From contig NZ_LR213774.1 of assembly GCF_900659865.1 (NCBI RefSeq), positions 1 to 62,818 of the forward strand: a DNA stretch of 62,818 nt, in the 5' to 3' direction. The stretch's first letter is position 1; every line of letters begins with the position of its first letter. A model generated the notes under the pieces. It did not search any database and was not told the DNA's origin. It worked only from the letters and a program-made list of their open reading frames with translations. Shown here piece by piece: positions 60,922 through 62,818 of the stretch. Made by a program: the position numbers and the translations under genes. The DNA comes from Hyella patelloides LEGE 07179 (GTDB lineage: Bacteria > Cyanobacteriota > Cyanobacteriia > Cyanobacteriales > Xenococcaceae).

Positions 60922-61070
60922 AATAAAAACTTGTCTTGATATCATTTGATTTTGTTTTAATTATTAGTTAAATTATTGTTTTTTGCTGATTTCTGTAGTT
61001 TAAGCAAACTATAAAAATGAAAGTCTTGGATTCGAGATTGAGCGATCGCTATTTAAATATTTTTAACAGA

Positions 61071-61406
61071 TTAAGTTTCAAACTCTCCCATTGCACCGAG
61101 GCGAATAGTTAAGATTTCTACATCAGTAATGGCTTTATGAGAACCGTTTTTAGTATTAGCAGGAGTAAACCAAAAAGTTCCCGCTTTGCATTCTTTTCCG
61201 TCTGTCTCAATAGTTCCATCAAGCACGTAAACATATTCATCACAGGGATGAGAGTGAACTGGTATAACAGTGCCTTTTTTCATTCGCAATCGATGAATTG
61301 AACCTTGTGGTACTGGTTCGGCTAAAGGGAGAATTTGCGTACCTGGAAATTGTTCTAAGTTGTTCCAGGATTGAGTGTTAGTATCAATAAATTTTTGTTC
61401 GGACAT
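61071..61406 (-). CDS. Cupin-domain protein (ChrR-like)
   Basis: 111 residues of cupin fold. RMKKGTVIPVHSHPCDEYVYVLDG gives the first metal-binding motif (HSH...E) and GTFWFTPANTKNGSH supplies the second-motif His. This is the layout of small single-domain cupins such as ChrR-type anti-sigma cupins or gentisate-like sensors. Metal and ligand are not determined. A short relic with HIWKPV lies just upstream. Confidence 0.8.
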   Translation of the reverse strand: MSEQKFIDTNTQSWNNLEQFPGTQILPLAEPVPQGSIHRLRMKKGTVIPVHSHPCDEYVYVLDGTIETDGKECKAGTFWFTPANTKNGSHKAITDVEILTIRLGAMGEFET

Positions 61407-61417
61407 TTTTATTTATT

Positions 61418-61462
61418 CTCCTTGGTTACTGGTTTCCAGATGTGCAGTTGATGATAAATGCG
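61418..61462 (-). pseudogene. Relic of the 62511-type C-terminus
   Basis: On the minus strand the frame reads HQLHIWKPVTKENK, nearly the end of the 60-residue gene at 62511 (RQQHIWKPVREEK). A second trace, RQQHISHW, lies near 60575-60600. These suggest local duplication and decay of one small gene's 3' end. Short matches, so tentative. Confidence 0.4.
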
Positions 61463-61545
61463 ATCGGCTTCGCTGGCAGGCTATGCCCTATCGCCTAACT
61501 TTAGCCAAGGTTAAATATTCTGTATTGGGCATAGTTGGCAATTAT

Positions 61546-62466
61546 TCATCGATATTGTTTGAGTAGATATTTTCCAGATGCTAGAACCAACTCGTGAATT
61601 AGATCGATCTGTGTTGATAAATCTAGTTCCTGGTAGGGTAAATCGACCTTGGCATTTTGGGCGAGTTGTTTATTGAAGCTCTCAATTTTCTCTATAGGTG
61701 CGTTGTGCAATCTTGTACATATACCGAGGGGAATCTCGGAAACACCAATAAAACTGGGTTGAAACTTTTTAGCAACGAACTCCAGCGAAGTTCCACAACG
61801 ATCGCGATCGTCACTAGAGTTCATTTCAGCAGCAGTAGGAATGGTAAAGAATCCTGGAAATAATGCTTTCTGAGACTGGACGGTAGGGTCTTTCTCTAAT
61901 AGTGGAATCTGAGAAGGTTGGCACATAGTAGCAATGCGATCGGCTACACTCGCTATGCAGTCATTTGATTTCCCTGCCACGTAGAAAAATAAACCAGGAG
62001 CAACTGGTGCAGTATGCAGCGAAAAAAAGGCATCAATTCGGGGAAATGTTTCTAACAACTGTCGAATCGCTTCACATTCGGGGTAGCGGTTTGAGGTAAA
62101 ATACCCTTCCAGATCGCGGATGGACTTTAAGCTTAACAACTTTGGTAAAGTAATTGGTTCGGACAATTGTTGTACGTTTTCTGCCAAAAAATCGGGATCG
62201 GCGATTGGGACAAAATGATACCGCAGGCGTTTAGTATTTTCGCTGTTCAGCTTAGAAATTAGATCGACCAATGCTAATTGTCCAACCACCTCAGTTGCGT
62301 GCATTCCCGCTATAGCGACGATCGTGTGATCGGGATTTTTGTCGCCAACACTCACACTGTATATAGGTTGTTGCTGAAGCGATCTACCGATCTCTTTGAT
62401 AATTGCTCCATGTTTCTCTGTTTCTAGAAGCAATCCCTCGAGTTGTTTCAAATCATTCCATTTCAT
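61546..62466 (-). CDS. M14-like zinc carboxypeptidase or aspartoacylase-type hydrolase
   Basis: 306 residues. The zinc motif AGMHATEVVG (His-x-x-Glu) and, about 90 residues later, FFSLHTAPVAPG (third-ligand His) match the M14/AstE-AspA (aspartoacylase) superfamily. The catalytic glutamate could be in GVSEIPLG near residue 245. The substrate is either a peptide C-terminus or an N-acyl amino acid. No signal peptide. The start ATG 62466 gives a length typical of the family. Confidence 0.75.
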   Translation of the reverse strand: MKWNDLKQLEGLLLETEKHGAIIKEIGRSLQQQPIYSVSVGDKNPDHTIVAIAGMHATEVVGQLALVDLISKLNSENTKRLRYHFVPIADPDFLAENVQQLSEPITLPKLLSLKSIRDLEGYFTSNRYPECEAIRQLLETFPRIDAFFSLHTAPVAPGLFFYVAGKSNDCIASVADRIATMCQPSQIPLLEKDPTVQSQKALFPGFFTIPTAAEMNSSDDRDRCGTSLEFVAKKFQPSFIGVSEIPLGICTRLHNAPIEKIESFNKQLAQNAKVDLPYQELDLSTQIDLIHELVLASGKYLLKQYR

Positions 62467-62510
62467 TTTATACAGAACCTCAATGATATTTATTCTGCAA
62501 GCGACACTCT

Positions 62511-62693
62511 TTAAGCCTTTTCTTCTCTCACTGGTTTCCAGATATGCTGTTGACGATTAAGAGTTCTCCTAACTGGGGATGTATCTATTTCTGGCAGATG
62601 CAATTCAACCAATTCCACTGTTTCGGCTATCAAGTCTTTTAGTTGGCTAGCAGCCGATAAAGGTTCTTGGCGATAGAGACTTTCCAGACGCAT
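62511..62693 (-). CDS. Small hypothetical protein next to an IS630-type transposase end
   Basis: 60 residues (MRLESLYRQEPLSAASQLKD, LIAETVELVELHLPEIDTSP, VRRTLNRQQHIWKPVREEK). Amphipathic helices with no motif I know. Its C-terminal RQQHIWKPV recurs in relics at 61418-61462 and near 60575-60600. It begins 19 nt after the transposase stop, so it may be truncated at its N-terminus by the insertion. HIP1 sites are absent here. Confidence 0.45.
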   Translation of the reverse strand: MRLESLYRQEPLSAASQLKDLIAETVELVELHLPEIDTSPVRRTLNRQQHIWKPVREEKA

Positions 62694-62711
62694 ATACAGC
62701 GGTTTGCAGGT

Positions 62712-62818
62712 TTATAAGGGACAGTAGCAGCAGTGGGCAAACCAGTTACGCAGATGTTGGGGATTCATTAAATCCATCGCTATTTTAATCAGGGTATCAA
62801 CCCTTTTGGAAGTTCTGG
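62712..62818 (-). mobile_element. C-terminal end of an IS630-family transposase (cut by window edge)
   Basis: On the minus strand, reading in from the right edge: RTSKRVDTLIKIAMDLMNPQ, then HLRNWFAHCCYCPL and a TAA at 62712-62714. The final NWFAHCCYC block is a hallmark of IS630-type DDE transposases. Only the last 34 codons are inside the window. Confidence 0.7.

Overview
This is a cyanobacterial chromosome segment. The evidence is dense HIP1-type octamers (GCGATCGC), psbI, a probable Psb35 homologue, CruA-type lycopene cyclase, ferredoxin-dependent sulfite reductase, the pntAB transhydrogenase and several cyanobacteria-restricted small proteins. The AT-rich coding style, abundant heptamer repeats and many palindromic repeats suggest a coccoid or pleurocapsalean relative, but the species cannot be named from sequence alone.

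Layout. 1-9.2 kb holds protein repair methyltransferase (pcm), a SIMPL protein, a DUF3754 membrane protein, a methyltransferase, decayed gene remnants and cruA. 9.2-11.7 kb is a decayed region with an IS5-like transposase remnant, IS6-like terminal sequences and a lone SDR gene. 11.7-15 kb is pntA-pntB. 15-16.5 kb is a toxin-antitoxin pair whose antitoxin tail sits on a 400-residue protein. 17-26 kb is mostly housekeeping: DUF427, VOC, HEAT-repeat protein, sir, mraY, DUF3134, psbI and an M61 protease. 26.3-29 kb is an accessory patch with a probable SLATT-type two-gene unit, a GNAT enzyme and a stand-alone RNA ligase. 29.2-35.8 kb is a tandem duplication of giant FG-GAP/ASPIC-UnbV/RTX secreted proteins. 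36-43 kb carries znuA, a Wzz/CpsD-like protein, uvrC, a Uma2 nuclease and an RmlD-like reductase. 43-46 kb is a response-regulator and hybrid-kinase cluster in which one kinase is broken by a 17-bp tandem duplication in its H-box. 46-56.6 kb contains NUDIX, glycosyltransferase, folK, an MBL hydrolase, a YkvA-like protein, threonine dehydratase, a multi-PAS kinase, the Psb35-like gene, an alpha/beta hydrolase and an AraC regulator.

56.9-58.2 kb is a minus-strand array of 13 tRNA or tRNA-like genes. Five contain 24-50 nt hairpin-forming insertions in the anticodon arm or variable region. In three (CAU, Ser-GCU, Leu-UAA-like) removing the insertion restores a paired anticodon arm. Two inserts (Arg and Leu-like) share the same ends in opposite orientation. 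The Pro insert contains a 26-nt block found with one mismatch in a dispersed repeat at 29.0 kb. Three other array members have aberrant loops or arms. This is the most unusual feature of the window. 58.8-62.8 kb carries a small ORF with a strong ribosome binding site, a ClpP-like subunit lacking the catalytic His, a GST, a cupin, an M14-like peptidase and an IS630-type transposase end.

The window is also rich in small mobile repeats. There are two MITE-like elements with perfect 8-bp target duplications, in-frame palindromic insertions in an RTX protein gene and in uvrC, and a TATGCCCTAAAGG-type palindromic repeat seen in both intergenic and tRNA contexts.
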